This document shows positions 20,049 to 29,683 of a DNA stretch of 64,000 nt, piece after piece. The translations under genes were made by a program, and so were the position numbers. Where the stretch lies: contig NZ_CP019937.1 of the NCBI RefSeq assembly GCF_002117445.1, forward strand, positions 1,303,501 through 1,367,500. The letters are read 5' to 3'. The notes under the pieces are model-generated. The model saw only the letters and a program-made list of their open reading frames with translations, searched no databases and was not told the DNA's origin. The stretch comes from Ketogulonicigenium robustum (lineage in GTDB: Bacteria; Pseudomonadota; Alphaproteobacteria; Rhodobacterales; Rhodobacteraceae). How positions within the stretch are numbered: the stretch's first letter is position 1; each line of letters begins with the position of its first letter.

Positions 20049-21443
20049 ATGACAGCCTTTCGCACCGAGACCGACAGCTTCGGCCCGCTTGAAGTTCCTG
20101 CCGACAAGTATTGGGGCGCGCAAACGCAGCGATCCATCATCAACTTCCCCATCGGGTGGGAAAAGCAGCCGGTGCCGATCATCCGCGCACTGGGCGTGGT
20201 GAAAAAGGCCGCTGCGACGGTTAACCAAGGATTCGGCGATCTGGATGCGCCCTTGGCCGACGCGATTATCGCCGCCGCGACCGAAGTAATCGACGGCAAG
20301 TTCGACGACAACTTCCCGCTGGTTGTCTGGCAGACAGGCTCGGGCACGCAGTCTAACATGAACGCGAACGAAGTCATCTCGAACCGCGCGATCGAGATGC
20401 TGGGCGGTGTGATGGGGTCAAAAAAGCCCGTGCACCCGAACGATCACGTGAACATGGGCCAGTCGTCGAACGACACCTTCCCCACCGCCATGCACGTCGC
20501 AATTGGCATGCTGGCGCGCGATGTGCTGCTGCCGGGGCTGGACAAGCTGTCCGCCGCGCTTTGGGCCAAGGCTGAGGAATTCAGCGCGATCATCAAAATC
20601 GGCCGGACGCACACCCAAGACGCGACCCCGCTGACATTGGGGCAGGAATTCAGCGGCTACGCCACGCAGGTCGATAAAGGCATCGCGCGCATCAAAATGG
20701 CGCTGCCCGACATTTACGAACTGGCCCAAGGCGGCACAGCCGTCGGGACCGGCCTGAACACCCGCAAGGGCTTCGCGGAAAAGGTCGCCGCAGAAATTGC
20801 GGCCATCACCGGCCTGCCCTTTGTCACCGCCCCCAACAAATTCGAGGCGCTGGCCGCGCATGACGCGATGGTCATGTTCAGTGGTGCGCTGAAAACGGTG
20901 GCGGCCAGCCTGTTCAAAATCGCCAATGACCTGCGTTTGCTTGGCTCTGGCCCCCGTTCTGGTTTGGGCGAGTTGATCTTGCCAGAAAACGAACCTGGCT
21001 CCTCGATCATGCCCGGCAAAGTGAACCCAACGCAGGCCGAGGCGCTAACCATGGTCTGCGCCCATGTGATGGGTAACGACGCCGCCGTCGGTTTTGCCGG
21101 CAGCCAAGGCCATTTTGAGCTGAACGTTTACAATCCGATGATGTCCTATAACGTGCTGCAATCGATGCAGCTGCTGGGCAATGCCGCCAGCAGCTTTACC
21201 GACAATATGGTCGTCGGCACGCAGGCCAACGTCGCGCGTATCGACAAGCTGATGAAAGAAAGCCTGATGCTGGTCACAGCGCTGGCGCCGACCATCGGCT
21301 ATGACAATGCGACCAAGGTTGCCAAAACCGCGCATAAAAACGGCACCACGCTGCGCGAGGAAGCTATCGCTTTGGGGTTGGTCGATGGCGAGACGTTTGA
21401 CCGTATCGTGCGCCCCGAAGACATGATCGGGCCGCACGGGTAA
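20049..21443 (+). CDS. fumC: Fumarate hydratase class II
   Basis: A 464-residue fumarase of the aspartase/fumarase superfamily that interconverts fumarate and malate in the TCA cycle. [39 protein letters not shown] and the signature [11 protein letters not shown] are all present. ATG 20049 is preferred over a TTG six bases upstream. Two small genes follow with almost no gap. Confidence 0.98.
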   Translation: MTAFRTETDSFGPLEVPADKYWGAQTQRSIINFPIGWEKQPVPIIRALGVVKKAAATVNQGFGDLDAPLADAIIAAATEVIDGKFDDNFPLVVWQTGSGTQSNMNANEVISNRAIEMLGGVMGSKKPVHPNDHVNMGQSSNDTFPTAMHVAIGMLARDVLLPGLDKLSAALWAKAEEFSAIIKIGRTHTQDATPLTLGQEFSGYATQVDKGIARIKMALPDIYELAQGGTAVGTGLNTRKGFAEKVAAEIAAITGLPFVTAPNKFEALAAHDAMVMFSGALKTVAASLFKIANDLRLLGSGPRSGLGELILPENEPGSSIMPGKVNPTQAEALTMVCAHVMGNDAAVGFAGSQGHFELNVYNPMMSYNVLQSMQLLGNAASSFTDNMVVGTQANVARIDKLMKESLMLVTALAPTIGYDNATKVAKTAHKNGTTLREEAIALGLVDGETFDRIVRPEDMIGPHG

Positions 21444-21444
21444 A

Positions 21445-21624
21445 ATGGCCGAGGTTGTAAACCTCAACAAGGCCCGCAAAGATCGTGCCCGCGCCGAGGA
21501 AAAGATGCGGGCCGACCAGAACGCCGTAAAGTTCGGCCGTACCAAGGTGCAACGCGCAATCGAGGCGACCGCACGCGAAAAGGCCAAGCAGGCGTTGGAT
21601 CAGGCCAAACGTGATGAGCCCTGA
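21445..21624 (+). CDS. DUF4169 family small protein
   Basis: A 59-residue highly charged protein starting one base after the fumC stop (MAEVVNLNKARKDRARAEEK). The N-terminal VVNLNKARK, the mid-segment KFGRTK and the helical Lys/Arg/Ala-rich remainder match the DUF4169 family, which commonly follows fumC in Rhodobacterales. Its function is unknown. Its 3' end overlaps the start of the next gene, suggesting coupling. Confidence 0.85.
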   Translation: MAEVVNLNKARKDRARAEEKMRADQNAVKFGRTKVQRAIEATAREKAKQALDQAKRDEP

Positions 21625-21841
21625 CCTGCGGCCTGCCAAGCATTCCGTCACCCTGCACGGCCATCGCACCTCGGTCGCGCTGGAGCCCCCCTTTTGGGCC
21701 GCGTTTCGCGCCATTGCAGCGCGGCGCGATATGGCGCTGAACGCACTGGTGGCCGAGGTTGACGATGCGCGCGGCGATGTCGGTCTCGCGACAGCTATCC
21801 GGTTGTTTGTGCTGGCGGATTTACAGGCCCGCGTGGGGTGA
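21614..21841 (+). CDS. Ribbon-helix-helix domain protein
   Basis: A 75-residue protein with a ribbon strand (KHSVTLHGHRTSVALEP) followed by two helices (PFWAAFRAIAARRDMALNAL and VGLATAIRLFVLADLQARV). This matches the RHH_4 type found next to DUF4169 genes. Such proteins usually bind DNA, but no target is known. ATG 21614 follows a GTG at 21611 and overlaps the DUF4169 stop. The last 47 bases overlap the convergent cytochrome P450 gene. Confidence 0.82.
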   Translation: MSPDLRPAKHSVTLHGHRTSVALEPPFWAAFRAIAARRDMALNALVAEVDDARGDVGLATAIRLFVLADLQARVG

Positions 21842-23180
21842 CGCGCAGCCAAATACCATCCTTGGCGCGCACGGTCATATAGGCAACGGGCACCGGATCG
21901 CGGCCCTCTACCACCTCGAACCGGAAGTCCCGTAGCAGCATTGCCAAGATCAGCGTACCTTCTAGCATGGCGAAGCCTGCACCCACGCATACGCGCGGAC
22001 CTTCGGAAAACGGCATATAAGCGTCGCGCGCCGATGCTCTGCACTCGGGCGTTGACCAGCGGGCGGGGTCGAAATCGTCGGGCGACTGCCAAAAGCGCGT
22101 GTGGCGGTGCAGGTGCCACGGCGACAGCACAATCTGCGCGCCGACCGGCACGGCCCTGTCGCGGAACGTTTCTGGTGCAGTCGCCTCGCGGACCATCATG
22201 GGCACAGGCGGGTAAAGACGCAGCGTCTCGCGGAAGATGTCGCGGTTGATGCGCAGTTTTGACAGCGCGCTAAATTCGGCTGCCATACCCTGGGCCTCGC
22301 GCGCGGCTTGGTCCTGCCATTCGGGATATAGGGCGACCAAATACAGCGCCCAGGCCAAAGCCGACGCGCTTGTCTCATGCCCCGCCAAAAAGAAAATCGC
22401 GACCTGATCCACCATCTCGGCAGGGGTGAATAACGCCCCTGTTTCGGGGTCGGCGGTCGTCATGATCTTTGTCGCCAGATCGTCGGGGGCCGTGCCGGCC
22501 GCGATCTGGGCTTGCCGCTCGTCCACCATTTTACTGATCAGCCGACGAATGCGGCGCGCTGTTTCGCCCGTTTTACGGCTGGGAAAGCGCGGCACCCACG
22601 CGGGCAAATTGATGAACGCCCCAAGGTTCATGACAGGACGGCTGCGCTGATGATCGCGAAACGCCTCGAACACCTCGCGCGCGACATCACTCTCAATCGG
22701 GATCGAGAACAAAGTCCGAAAAATCACGTCGGCGGCGGCGTGACTGGCATGGTGGTCAATCTCGACCACACTTCCTGCTGGGGTCGCACCAAGGCGTGCC
22801 ACGGCGGCTGCGGCAGATTCCCAAATGACGGGAAAAATCTCGCGCAGGCGGCCCCCTTCAAACGCGGGGTCAATAATCCGTCGCTGCTGCTTCCATTGGG
22901 CGCCGTTGGTCAAGAACACGGAATCGCGCCCCAAAAGCGGAATGAGGCCTGCGGCAATACGGTCGGACTTCGGGAAGTCGTCGGGGCGTTCTTTCAATAC
23001 CACTTTCGTCAAGGCGGGATCATTCACCATGAACGAATGAAAGAAAGGCGTGCGCATTTCAGCCATCCACGCCTGGTAGAGCTTATCGCTCTGCGCGGAT
23101 AAAATATCGTTACGAAACAACCGCAGATAGCGCCAGATCGAGACGCGACCCACGCGAGATGAGGGTTTTGGCGGGGTCAT
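21795..23180 (-). CDS. Cytochrome P450
   Basis: A 461-residue soluble bacterial P450. The I-helix oxygen-binding motif is AGHETS (266-271), the K-helix ExxR is ETLR (318-321), and the heme ligand is Cys398 in PFSEGPRVCVGAGFAM. WKQQRRIIDPAF and the meander region are intact. It should insert oxygen into an unknown hydrophobic substrate and needs an electron-transfer partner, which is not encoded nearby. Its ATG overlaps the stop of the preceding alpha/beta hydrolase gene (ATGA). It is the last gene of a minus-strand run starting at zwf, an NADPH-generating enzyme. Confidence 0.95.
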   Translation of the reverse strand: MTPPKPSSRVGRVSIWRYLRLFRNDILSAQSDKLYQAWMAEMRTPFFHSFMVNDPALTKVVLKERPDDFPKSDRIAAGLIPLLGRDSVFLTNGAQWKQQRRIIDPAFEGGRLREIFPVIWESAAAAVARLGATPAGSVVEIDHHASHAAADVIFRTLFSIPIESDVAREVFEAFRDHQRSRPVMNLGAFINLPAWVPRFPSRKTGETARRIRRLISKMVDERQAQIAAGTAPDDLATKIMTTADPETGALFTPAEMVDQVAIFFLAGHETSASALAWALYLVALYPEWQDQAAREAQGMAAEFSALSKLRINRDIFRETLRLYPPVPMMVREATAPETFRDRAVPVGAQIVLSPWHLHRHTRFWQSPDDFDPARWSTPECRASARDAYMPFSEGPRVCVGAGFAMLEGTLILAMLLRDFRFEVVEGRDPVPVAYMTVRAKDGIWLRVTPRGPVNPPAQTTG

Positions 23181-24397
23181 GCAGTGTCCCGAAAAGAAGA
23201 AAGCGGCCGCGCAAGCCGCGAGGCGGAATGGGCGCGCCCCCGATAGCGGTCGGCAAGTTTTACGGGGCCCGCCGTGATCAGGAAATAGTCGTAATCGCGC
23301 GGGCGATCAAACGCATGCAGGTATTGAAAGTGCAGCCGGAACCATTTGCCACGCAGATCACGCTGCATCTGCGCCGACAATGTTTGCGTGAACGCAGCGG
23401 ATAGGACAAGCGGCGCAAGCTGCGGGTCGGGCGCAACGCCAGTTACAGCCGGCGGGTCGCAAAGAGCAAAGCAACAGGCGTCGCCCGGGGCCGACACATC
23501 AACCCATGCCACACGCTTCTGCCCAGCCAACATTTGCAGATCGGCCCGCAGGCGCTGCGCATCCGGCAAAAACGACATCATAGGAATGACTTGACCCAAC
23601 GTCAGAAGTGCCAGCCTGTCGTCTGCCTGCCCCGTGCGCATCACATCGGCGACCACCGAAACCGCCAACTGAGCGCCCGACGAATGCCCGATAACCAGCA
23701 CCTCGTCGTAGTCTTGCGATAGGGCGGCAGTCACCTCGCCCGCGAACTGCGCCAGCCGTGCCTGCAGCGCGGGGGCATATGCGCCCCGCCAATGGGCCGC
23801 AAATGCATAGTCCAGCATCAAATAATGCGCCAAAACCTTGCCATCGCGTGCCTTGAACCAGCGCAGCACCGCATAGGCAGCGGCGGCCGCCAGCGCGCAC
23901 CACACCAGCGCCCGAGACCAACCCGCAAGTGGCAAGGCAAGGGCCACCGCCCCGACTGCGCCGCCCAACAAAAGCGCGGCAATCGCTTGAACCAGCAAAA
24001 TCGCAATCGGATAAAAAGCGGCCAAAACAGGCCCGCGGCGCATCTGCGCCAGCCGAAACAGCGTGCCTGTCGTGGTGTAGATCCACAAAGTACGGACCAT
24101 CTGCAGGTAGCTGTGCAGAATGCCGCCCTTCATCTGGTCCCGCACCAGATCCGACCAGACCAGCAGGGCTATATCGGCTTGACTGGTCTCGCCGTCGACC
24201 GTCACCTCGGCCTGCCACCCGAATGGCCCTTTGCCCTTCGAACGCGGTAGTATGTTGAAGGTGTAGCCTGAAATATCGGCCTGCGCGGCGCCCTCGCGCC
24301 GGTAAAACTCGCGATACCGGCGCGGATGCATGGGGTCAAATCCGGCGATGTAGAACACCTTGCGGCGTTTGACTTCGGGCGCCCGCGCCGGATTCAT
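23177..24397 (-). CDS. Membrane-anchored alpha/beta-hydrolase-like protein
   Basis: A 406-residue protein. The N-terminal part (14-90) starts like an alpha/beta hydrolase first strand (VFYIAGFDPMHPRRYREFY). Two hydrophobic helices (about 123-145 and 148-178) interrupt it. The nucleophile elbow GHSSG (237-241, Ser239) follows in VLVIGHSSGAQLAVSVVADV. A catalytic His candidate lies in the FQYLHAFDRP region. It is probably an inner-membrane esterase or lipase, but no substrate can be assigned. It begins 6 bases after pgi and overlaps the P450 gene by four bases, so it is embedded in the zwf operon. Confidence 0.7.
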   Translation of the reverse strand: MNPARAPEVKRRKVFYIAGFDPMHPRRYREFYRREGAAQADISGYTFNILPRSKGKGPFGWQAEVTVDGETSQADIALLVWSDLVRDQMKGGILHSYLQMVRTLWIYTTTGTLFRLAQMRRGPVLAAFYPIAILLVQAIAALLLGGAVGAVALALPLAGWSRALVWCALAAAAAYAVLRWFKARDGKVLAHYLMLDYAFAAHWRGAYAPALQARLAQFAGEVTAALSQDYDEVLVIGHSSGAQLAVSVVADVMRTGQADDRLALLTLGQVIPMMSFLPDAQRLRADLQMLAGQKRVAWVDVSAPGDACCFALCDPPAVTGVAPDPQLAPLVLSAAFTQTLSAQMQRDLRGKWFRLHFQYLHAFDRPRDYDYFLITAGPVKLADRYRGRAHSASRLARPLSSFRDTA

Positions 24398-24403
24398 CGG
24401 GTA

Positions 24404-26008
24404 CTACGCGCCCGCGCTGCGCAAAAAGCCGACTAGCGCCTGCGTCGAGGCGTCCTGCCCCGCCGCCGTCGCGGTGCCGTCCACAACGGGTTGCAGCTGT
24501 GTGGCCAGCTCTTTCCCCAGCTCGACGCCCCATTGGTCGAACGAATTGATGCCCAGAATCGCGCCTTCGACAAACACGCGATGCTCGTACAGCGCCACAA
24601 TCTGCCCCAAGACATAGGGGGTCAGCATCTCGTACGCCAAGGTCACCGACGGGCGGTTACCTTGAAACACACGATGGGCAGCCTGACGGTCCAATTCGGG
24701 GCCGGTGAAGCCCTTGGTCGCGGCAATTTTACGCGCCGCATCCAGATCGCGGCCCTGCATCAGCGCTTTGGATTGGGCCAGACAGTTTGCGATCAGCAGC
24801 TCTTGCTGATGCTGCAGGTCGGGTTCATGCGCGCGCGCGGCGATCATGAATTCGCACGGGATAACGCGCGTACCCTGATGGATCAGCTGGTAGAAGGCGT
24901 GCTGGCCGTTGGTCCCAGGTTCGCCCCAGACAACTGCGCCGCTGTGGTATGGCAACGCGATACCGTCCATCCCGACGCCCTTGCCGTTGCTTTCCATCTC
25001 GAGCTGCTGGAGATACGCCGGCAGCCGGCCAAGGCGGTTGTCGTATGGCAGCACGGCCCGGGTTGCATAGCCGCAAGCGTGACTATGCCATAGCCCGACC
25101 AGCGCCAGCAGTGCAGGCAGGTTCTGGTCCCACGGCGCGCTGCGGAAGTGGCTGTCCATCGCAGCGCCGCCGGCCAAAAACGCCCGGAAATGGGCCGGTC
25201 CCACGGCCAACATCACCGACAGGCCGATCGGCCCCCAGACGGAATACCGTCCGCCCACGTAGCTGCCAAACCCGAATACGCGGTCCGCGGGGATGCCGAA
25301 AGCAGCCGTCTTGTCCAAATCGGACGAGATCGCCGCAAACTGCGCCGCAGGATCCGCAACAGACGCCGCCATCCAGTCACGCACGGTTTCGGCATTCGTG
25401 ATGGTTTCGATGGTGGTAAAGGTTTTGGATGACACAATCACCAGCGTCCGCGTGGGGTCGCAACGCTTCAGCACCTCGGCTACGTCACCGGGGTCGATGT
25501 TACTGACAAAGTGGCACCGCGGCCCATCGTGATAGGGCGACAGCGCCCGCACGGCCATCACGGGCCCCAAATCCGACCCGCCGATCCCGATGTTGATCAC
25601 GTCGGTGATCGACCCACCCGCGCCGGTAAAGCTGCCGTCGCGCACAGATGCGGCAAAAGCCTCCATCCGCGCCAGTGTTTCGCGGATCCCCGACATCACA
25701 TCTTCGCCGTCGACGATAATAGGCCCGGCATCCATATTGCGCAGGGCGGTGTGCAGCACCGCGCGGCCCTCGGTCTCGTTGATGGGTTGGCCCGTGAACA
25801 TCGCCTCGCGCTTTTGCGCGACACTCGCCGTATCCAACAGGCCCAGCAAAATGTCGCGGCTGGGGCGGTCAATCGTTGTCTTGGAATAATCGAACAGCAG
25901 CCCGTCGTGCGTCAGGCTGAAATCGGCCGCACGCGCCGCGTCATCAAACTGCGCAACAATCGGTTTAGCTACCGCTGCACGGTCTTGCAGTTGTTTGAAA
26001 TCAATCAT
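24404..26008 (-). CDS. pgi: Glucose-6-phosphate isomerase
   Basis: A 534-residue enzyme interconverting glucose 6-phosphate and fructose 6-phosphate. The diagnostic blocks are [28 protein letters not shown] (phosphate binding), [17 protein letters not shown] and GVELGKELA near the C-terminus. The start overlaps the pgl stop (ATGA). With zwf and pgl it lets fructose 6-phosphate be fed back into the oxidative pentose-phosphate or Entner-Doudoroff route, the usual logic of this operon in Rhodobacterales. No edd or eda gene is next to it. Confidence 0.97.
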   Translation of the reverse strand: MIDFKQLQDRAAVAKPIVAQFDDAARAADFSLTHDGLLFDYSKTTIDRPSRDILLGLLDTASVAQKREAMFTGQPINETEGRAVLHTALRNMDAGPIIVDGEDVMSGIRETLARMEAFAASVRDGSFTGAGGSITDVINIGIGGSDLGPVMAVRALSPYHDGPRCHFVSNIDPGDVAEVLKRCDPTRTLVIVSSKTFTTIETITNAETVRDWMAASVADPAAQFAAISSDLDKTAAFGIPADRVFGFGSYVGGRYSVWGPIGLSVMLAVGPAHFRAFLAGGAAMDSHFRSAPWDQNLPALLALVGLWHSHACGYATRAVLPYDNRLGRLPAYLQQLEMESNGKGVGMDGIALPYHSGAVVWGEPGTNGQHAFYQLIHQGTRVIPCEFMIAARAHEPDLQHQQELLIANCLAQSKALMQGRDLDAARKIAATKGFTGPELDRQAAHRVFQGNRPSVTLAYEMLTPYVLGQIVALYEHRVFVEGAILGINSFDQWGVELGKELATQLQPVVDGTATAAGQDASTQALVGFLRSAGA

Positions 26009-26676
26009 GATTCTGCCCAGTGAATGGTTGCGCCGCGCAGCACTGCCGCAACGGGTGCGCTTTCGGGCGACAACGTGCGTGCCCGCTCGAATGCCTCGCG
26101 TTTTGCGGGACCAATAATCAGAATATGGCGGTTCAGCGCGCCATTGAGCACGGGCGCCGTCAGCGTCATCCGCACCTCGGGCGCGCCGGGGGCGCGCATT
26201 GGCAACAGTACGTCAGGTCCGTTCAGCGCGTCGGTCAGGCGATCAGCCCCCGGAAAGATCGAGGCTGTGTGCATATCCTCGCCCATTCCCAACAGGCAAA
26301 CGGTCAGTGGCAAACACGGCGCGATCCCCTCGGATAGGGCAGCCAGCGAGTCCTCGGGCTCGGGCGTTTCAGCATGGAGGGGGATGTAGTTCGCCTCGTG
26401 CGCGCGGCTTGTCAGCAGGCGCGACTTGATCAGGCGCGTGTTCGACCGCGGGTTGCCTTCGGGCACCCAACGCTCGTCGGTCAACATGACGTCGACACGT
26501 CCCCAATCCAAGTCAGCCGCGCAGAGGCTGTCGAAAACCGGGCCGGGCGTTGTACCACCCGGCACGGCCAAACTCGCCCGCGCGCCGCCCGCCAGCGCCA
26601 AGCGCAGCTCGCCGGCGATTTGGTTCGCCAGCGTGATCATCATAATGTCGGAATCGGGATATTCGATGAATTCCAT
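26005..26676 (-). CDS. pgl: 6-phosphogluconolactonase
   Basis: A 223-residue enzyme of the glucosamine-6-phosphate isomerase/6PGL superfamily. It hydrolyses 6-phosphogluconolactone made by Zwf. [30 protein letters not shown] and [17 protein letters not shown] are the family motifs. It lies 3 bases after zwf and overlaps pgi by four bases. Confidence 0.95.
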   Translation of the reverse strand: MEFIEYPDSDIMMITLANQIAGELRLALAGGARASLAVPGGTTPGPVFDSLCAADLDWGRVDVMLTDERWVPEGNPRSNTRLIKSRLLTSRAHEANYIPLHAETPEPEDSLAALSEGIAPCLPLTVCLLGMGEDMHTASIFPGADRLTDALNGPDVLLPMRAPGAPEVRMTLTAPVLNGALNRHILIIGPAKREAFERARTLSPESAPVAAVLRGATIHWAES

Positions 26677-26679
26677 GTC

Positions 26680-28128
26680 TTACGCCTTGATATCGCGCCA
26701 GCGGCGCCCGTCGCGATGCAGCAGCATCAACGCATCTTCGGGGCCGGACGAGCCCGGGACATATTGCTTCGGCACGTCATGGCGCGCTTCCCACCCTTCG
26801 ATGATCGGGTCGGTCCAGCCCCAGGCTGCCTCGACCTCGTCGCCGCGCATGAACAGGGTTTGGTTGCCGCGAATCACGTCCATGATCAGGCGCTCGTATG
26901 CCTCGGGCGCGTCAGCCTCGCGCAGCGCCTCGGCGAAGGTCAGGTCCAGCGGCACATCGATCAGGCGCATACCGCCCGGACCGGGTTCTTTGACTGTCAC
27001 CGTCATATCAATCCCCTCGTTCGGCTGCAGCCGGATCGAGAGGATGTTGCGATGCGGGGTCGTGTCACCCTCGAAGATCGAGTGGCCGAGAGCTTTGAAA
27101 ATGATCGAGATTTCCGACGTGCGGGCCCGCAATTTCTTACCAGTGCGCAGATAGAACGGGACGCCAGCCCACCGCCAGTTCGCAATCTCGCAGCGCATAG
27201 CGACGAAGCTTTCGGTAAACGACCGCAGGTTGCCCGCGTCTTCGCGGTAGCCGGGGGCCGTGTCGGTCGCTTCATACTGACCGCGTACGATGTGGTGCGG
27301 CGCGACGGGCTGCAGCGCGCGGATGACTTTCAGCTTCTCATCGCGCAGCGCATCGGCATCGTAGATCGCAGGCGGCTCCATCGCGATCAGGCACAGCAGC
27401 TGCATCAAGTGGTTCTGCACCATGTCGCGCATCGCACCGGATTTGTCGTAATAGGCCCCGCGCCCGCCAACGCCAACGGTTTCGGCCACGGTGATCTGAA
27501 TGTGGTCAATGTAGTGGTTGTTCCACAGCGGCTCGAACATCATGTTGCCGAACCGCAAGACCATCAGGTTCTGCACCGTCTCTTTGCCAAGGTAATGGTC
27601 GATCCGGTAGATCTGAGTCTCGTCAAAATGCTCGGCCAGCGTCGCATTCAGTGCGCGCGCGGTTTCCTGATCACGGCCAAAGGGCTTTTCAACCACCACC
27701 CGCGCCTGCGAGCCCGCGATCTCGTAGGAGTTAAGCCGCTCGGCCAAGGCGCCGAACAGGCTAGGCGCAACCGAAAAGTAAAAAGCTTGCACGCGGTCGG
27801 TGCTGGTTTTGGTCTTCAGTTCTTCCCAACCATCGTCGCCAGTGGCGTCAATCGGGACATAATCCAGAAGATTAAGAAAATCCTCTAACCCCTCTGAATT
27901 TTCGTCATATTCTGCAGAAAACTCTTTCAACGCTTCTTTCGCAAATAGCCGATACTCCACCGGCGAGAGGCCTGCGCGCGCAGCGCCGATCAAGCGCGTT
28001 CCATCCTCGAACTGGCCGGCCAGATACCGACGGAACAGGGCGGGAATGATCTTGCGGCGGGCCAGATCGCCAGTGCCGCCAAATACGATCAGATCGAAAG
28101 GGGCGACCGGGATGACACGAGATACCAT
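26680..28128 (-). CDS. zwf: Glucose-6-phosphate 1-dehydrogenase
   Basis: A 482-residue enzyme oxidising glucose 6-phosphate with NAD(P)+. The N-terminal dinucleotide-binding motif is VFGGTGDLARRK, and the active-site signature RIDHYLGKETVQN with EKPFGRD is intact. It opens a five-gene minus-strand run (zwf, pgl, pgi, hydrolase, P450) with gaps of at most six bases. About 150 bases separate it from the HNH gene upstream. Confidence 0.97.
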   Translation of the reverse strand: MVSRVIPVAPFDLIVFGGTGDLARRKIIPALFRRYLAGQFEDGTRLIGAARAGLSPVEYRLFAKEALKEFSAEYDENSEGLEDFLNLLDYVPIDATGDDGWEELKTKTSTDRVQAFYFSVAPSLFGALAERLNSYEIAGSQARVVVEKPFGRDQETARALNATLAEHFDETQIYRIDHYLGKETVQNLMVLRFGNMMFEPLWNNHYIDHIQITVAETVGVGGRGAYYDKSGAMRDMVQNHLMQLLCLIAMEPPAIYDADALRDEKLKVIRALQPVAPHHIVRGQYEATDTAPGYREDAGNLRSFTESFVAMRCEIANWRWAGVPFYLRTGKKLRARTSEISIIFKALGHSIFEGDTTPHRNILSIRLQPNEGIDMTVTVKEPGPGGMRLIDVPLDLTFAEALREADAPEAYERLIMDVIRGNQTLFMRGDEVEAAWGWTDPIIEGWEARHDVPKQYVPGSSGPEDALMLLHRDGRRWRDIKA

Positions 28129-28280
28129 GAGATGCCTCCGCTAGGATGCCGGATAATCCGACCAAATACCCCCCCTTGCGGCATGGCGGCAGGGGGTCCA
28201 GTCAATACCTTAGCACCGGCTTATGGCAGGCTCAAACCCAACAACTTCACTTGGCAGAAATTTGTCGTCTTTTTCGCGCA

Positions 28281-28880
28281 TCACGCCTCTAACTCGCTGT
28301 CCCAGTACAAATAATCCTGCCAAGTGACATGCAAAGCGCGCGGCTTGAACCGCCGACCGACCGATTGCAGATCGGATGCAGTCGGCTCGCGCGCGGGGCG
28401 CATCAGTTGCATACCGGCCTGTCGCAAGCTGCGCGATCCCTTGTGCAGGTTGCACGGCTGGCACGCTGCGACAACGTTTGTCCAACTGGTTTTGCCCCCG
28501 CGCATACGGGGCACCACATGGTCAAACGTCAGATCACTGGTCGAACCGCAGTACTGGCAACAAAACCCATCGCGCAGAAAAAGATTAAAGCGCGTGAAGG
28601 CCACGCGCTTTCTAGGTTTGACGTAATCTTTCAGCACGACGACCGACGGTATCCTGATCGTTCTTCGCGGACTGTGTATCGTGGCGTCATACTCGGCCAC
28701 GATGGATATTCGATCCATCACCACGGCCTTTACAGCCTCCTGCCATGGCCAGAGTGATAGCGGATAATAGGATAGCGGGCGGTAATCCGCGTTCAGCACC
28801 AGCGCCGGATGCCGCTTCAGGTCAGCCTCTTCCCGCACGAAGGCCGTGCGAAAATCCTTGTGATGTGACAGATCCTGCAT
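28281..28880 (-). CDS. HNH endonuclease family protein
   Basis: A 199-residue protein with a C-terminal HNH domain. A zinc-type CCQYCGS pair is followed by LTFDHVVPRMRGGKTSWTN and AACQPCNLHKG, giving two Cys-x2-Cys pairs and the catalytic His in FDHV. The N-terminal segment ALVLNADYRPLSYYPLSLWP is common to a conserved HNH subfamily of alphaproteobacteria with no defined role. It is a stand-alone gene with no methylase or phage context, so a restriction or homing function is not indicated. Confidence 0.88.
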   Translation of the reverse strand: MQDLSHHKDFRTAFVREEADLKRHPALVLNADYRPLSYYPLSLWPWQEAVKAVVMDRISIVAEYDATIHSPRRTIRIPSVVVLKDYVKPRKRVAFTRFNLFLRDGFCCQYCGSTSDLTFDHVVPRMRGGKTSWTNVVAACQPCNLHKGSRSLRQAGMQLMRPAREPTASDLQSVGRRFKPRALHVTWQDYLYWDSELEA

Positions 28881-28950
28881 GGTTCCCCCGCACGGTCATT
28901 ACGCATAGCGCCACCATATGCGCTTATTGACCCAACGGAAAGACACAAGA

Positions 28951-29619
28951 TCAGCTATACCCCAAGCGATCGCGCATGAAGGCCAGTGCAACCTGCAGAC
29001 CGTCCTGCGCGATGGTATGGCCTGCCCCTTTCTGGATATGGGCGAAAATCTCTTTGAAACCGGCGTCTTGCATGGTCTGGACGGCGCTCGGCAGGTTTTC
29101 GGGGGGAACGGTCGTGTCCTGATCACCGTGAATAAGCAACGTGGCTGGGAATACTTGCGCCTCATCGGCCAGTGCCGCCGGGCGCAGCATGCGGCCAGCG
29201 ATAGCAACCACGCCAGCCACAGCATCCTCGCGGCGCGGGGCCGCCAGTAACGACATCATCGCACCCTGCGAGAAGCCGAACAAAATGACCTGCTCGGGCA
29301 GCAGATCTTCGTCCACCATGATGCCATCCAGAAACGCTTGCAGATCATCCAGCGAACGGGTGACGGATTCCTCCACCTCCTCTTGGCTGGCACCATCGAC
29401 CCAAGGGATCGGGAACCACTGAAAGCCGCCCGGCCGCCCCGCGCAGCGTTCGGGCGCATCGGGCGCGATGAACAGCGTATCGGGCATATGCTCGCCAATC
29501 AGCGAGGCGAGCGAGAGCAGATCCTCGCCATTGGTACCGTAGCCATGCAGGAACACGACGGCGGATCGCGTCTCGCCGCTGACGGGTTCTTCTCGTAGGG
29601 CGTTGAGGGCACGGGTCAT
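28951..29619 (-). CDS. Carboxylesterase/phospholipase of the alpha/beta-hydrolase fold (YpfH-like)
   Basis: A 222-residue serine hydrolase. The oxyanion segment is FLHGYGTNGEDL, the nucleophile elbow GFSQGAMMSL, the acid IHGDQDTTVPP and the catalytic histidine lies in KGAGHTIAQDG. It matches the Abhydrolase_2 family, which cleaves short acyl esters or lysophospholipids. No signal peptide is visible, so it is probably cytoplasmic. Confidence 0.9.
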   Translation of the reverse strand: MTRALNALREEPVSGETRSAVVFLHGYGTNGEDLLSLASLIGEHMPDTLFIAPDAPERCAGRPGGFQWFPIPWVDGASQEEVEESVTRSLDDLQAFLDGIMVDEDLLPEQVILFGFSQGAMMSLLAAPRREDAVAGVVAIAGRMLRPAALADEAQVFPATLLIHGDQDTTVPPENLPSAVQTMQDAGFKEIFAHIQKGAGHTIAQDGLQVALAFMRDRLGYS

Positions 29620-29683
29620 GGCTTCACTCCTGCAAATGTTTGCCGCAAGGCTAGCTAAAGACCCCTAAAATGGCCAGCACCGA

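Noticed and set aside
26374-27888. 504-codon plus-strand frame opposite pgl and zwf
   Set aside because: It is antisense to two well-defined enzymes and shows no recognisable domain.
28330-28400. tRNA-like run with GGCTTGAACCG and a small stem-loop
   Set aside because: It lies inside the HNH gene, no full cloverleaf with acceptor stem can be drawn, and the coding frame is continuous.
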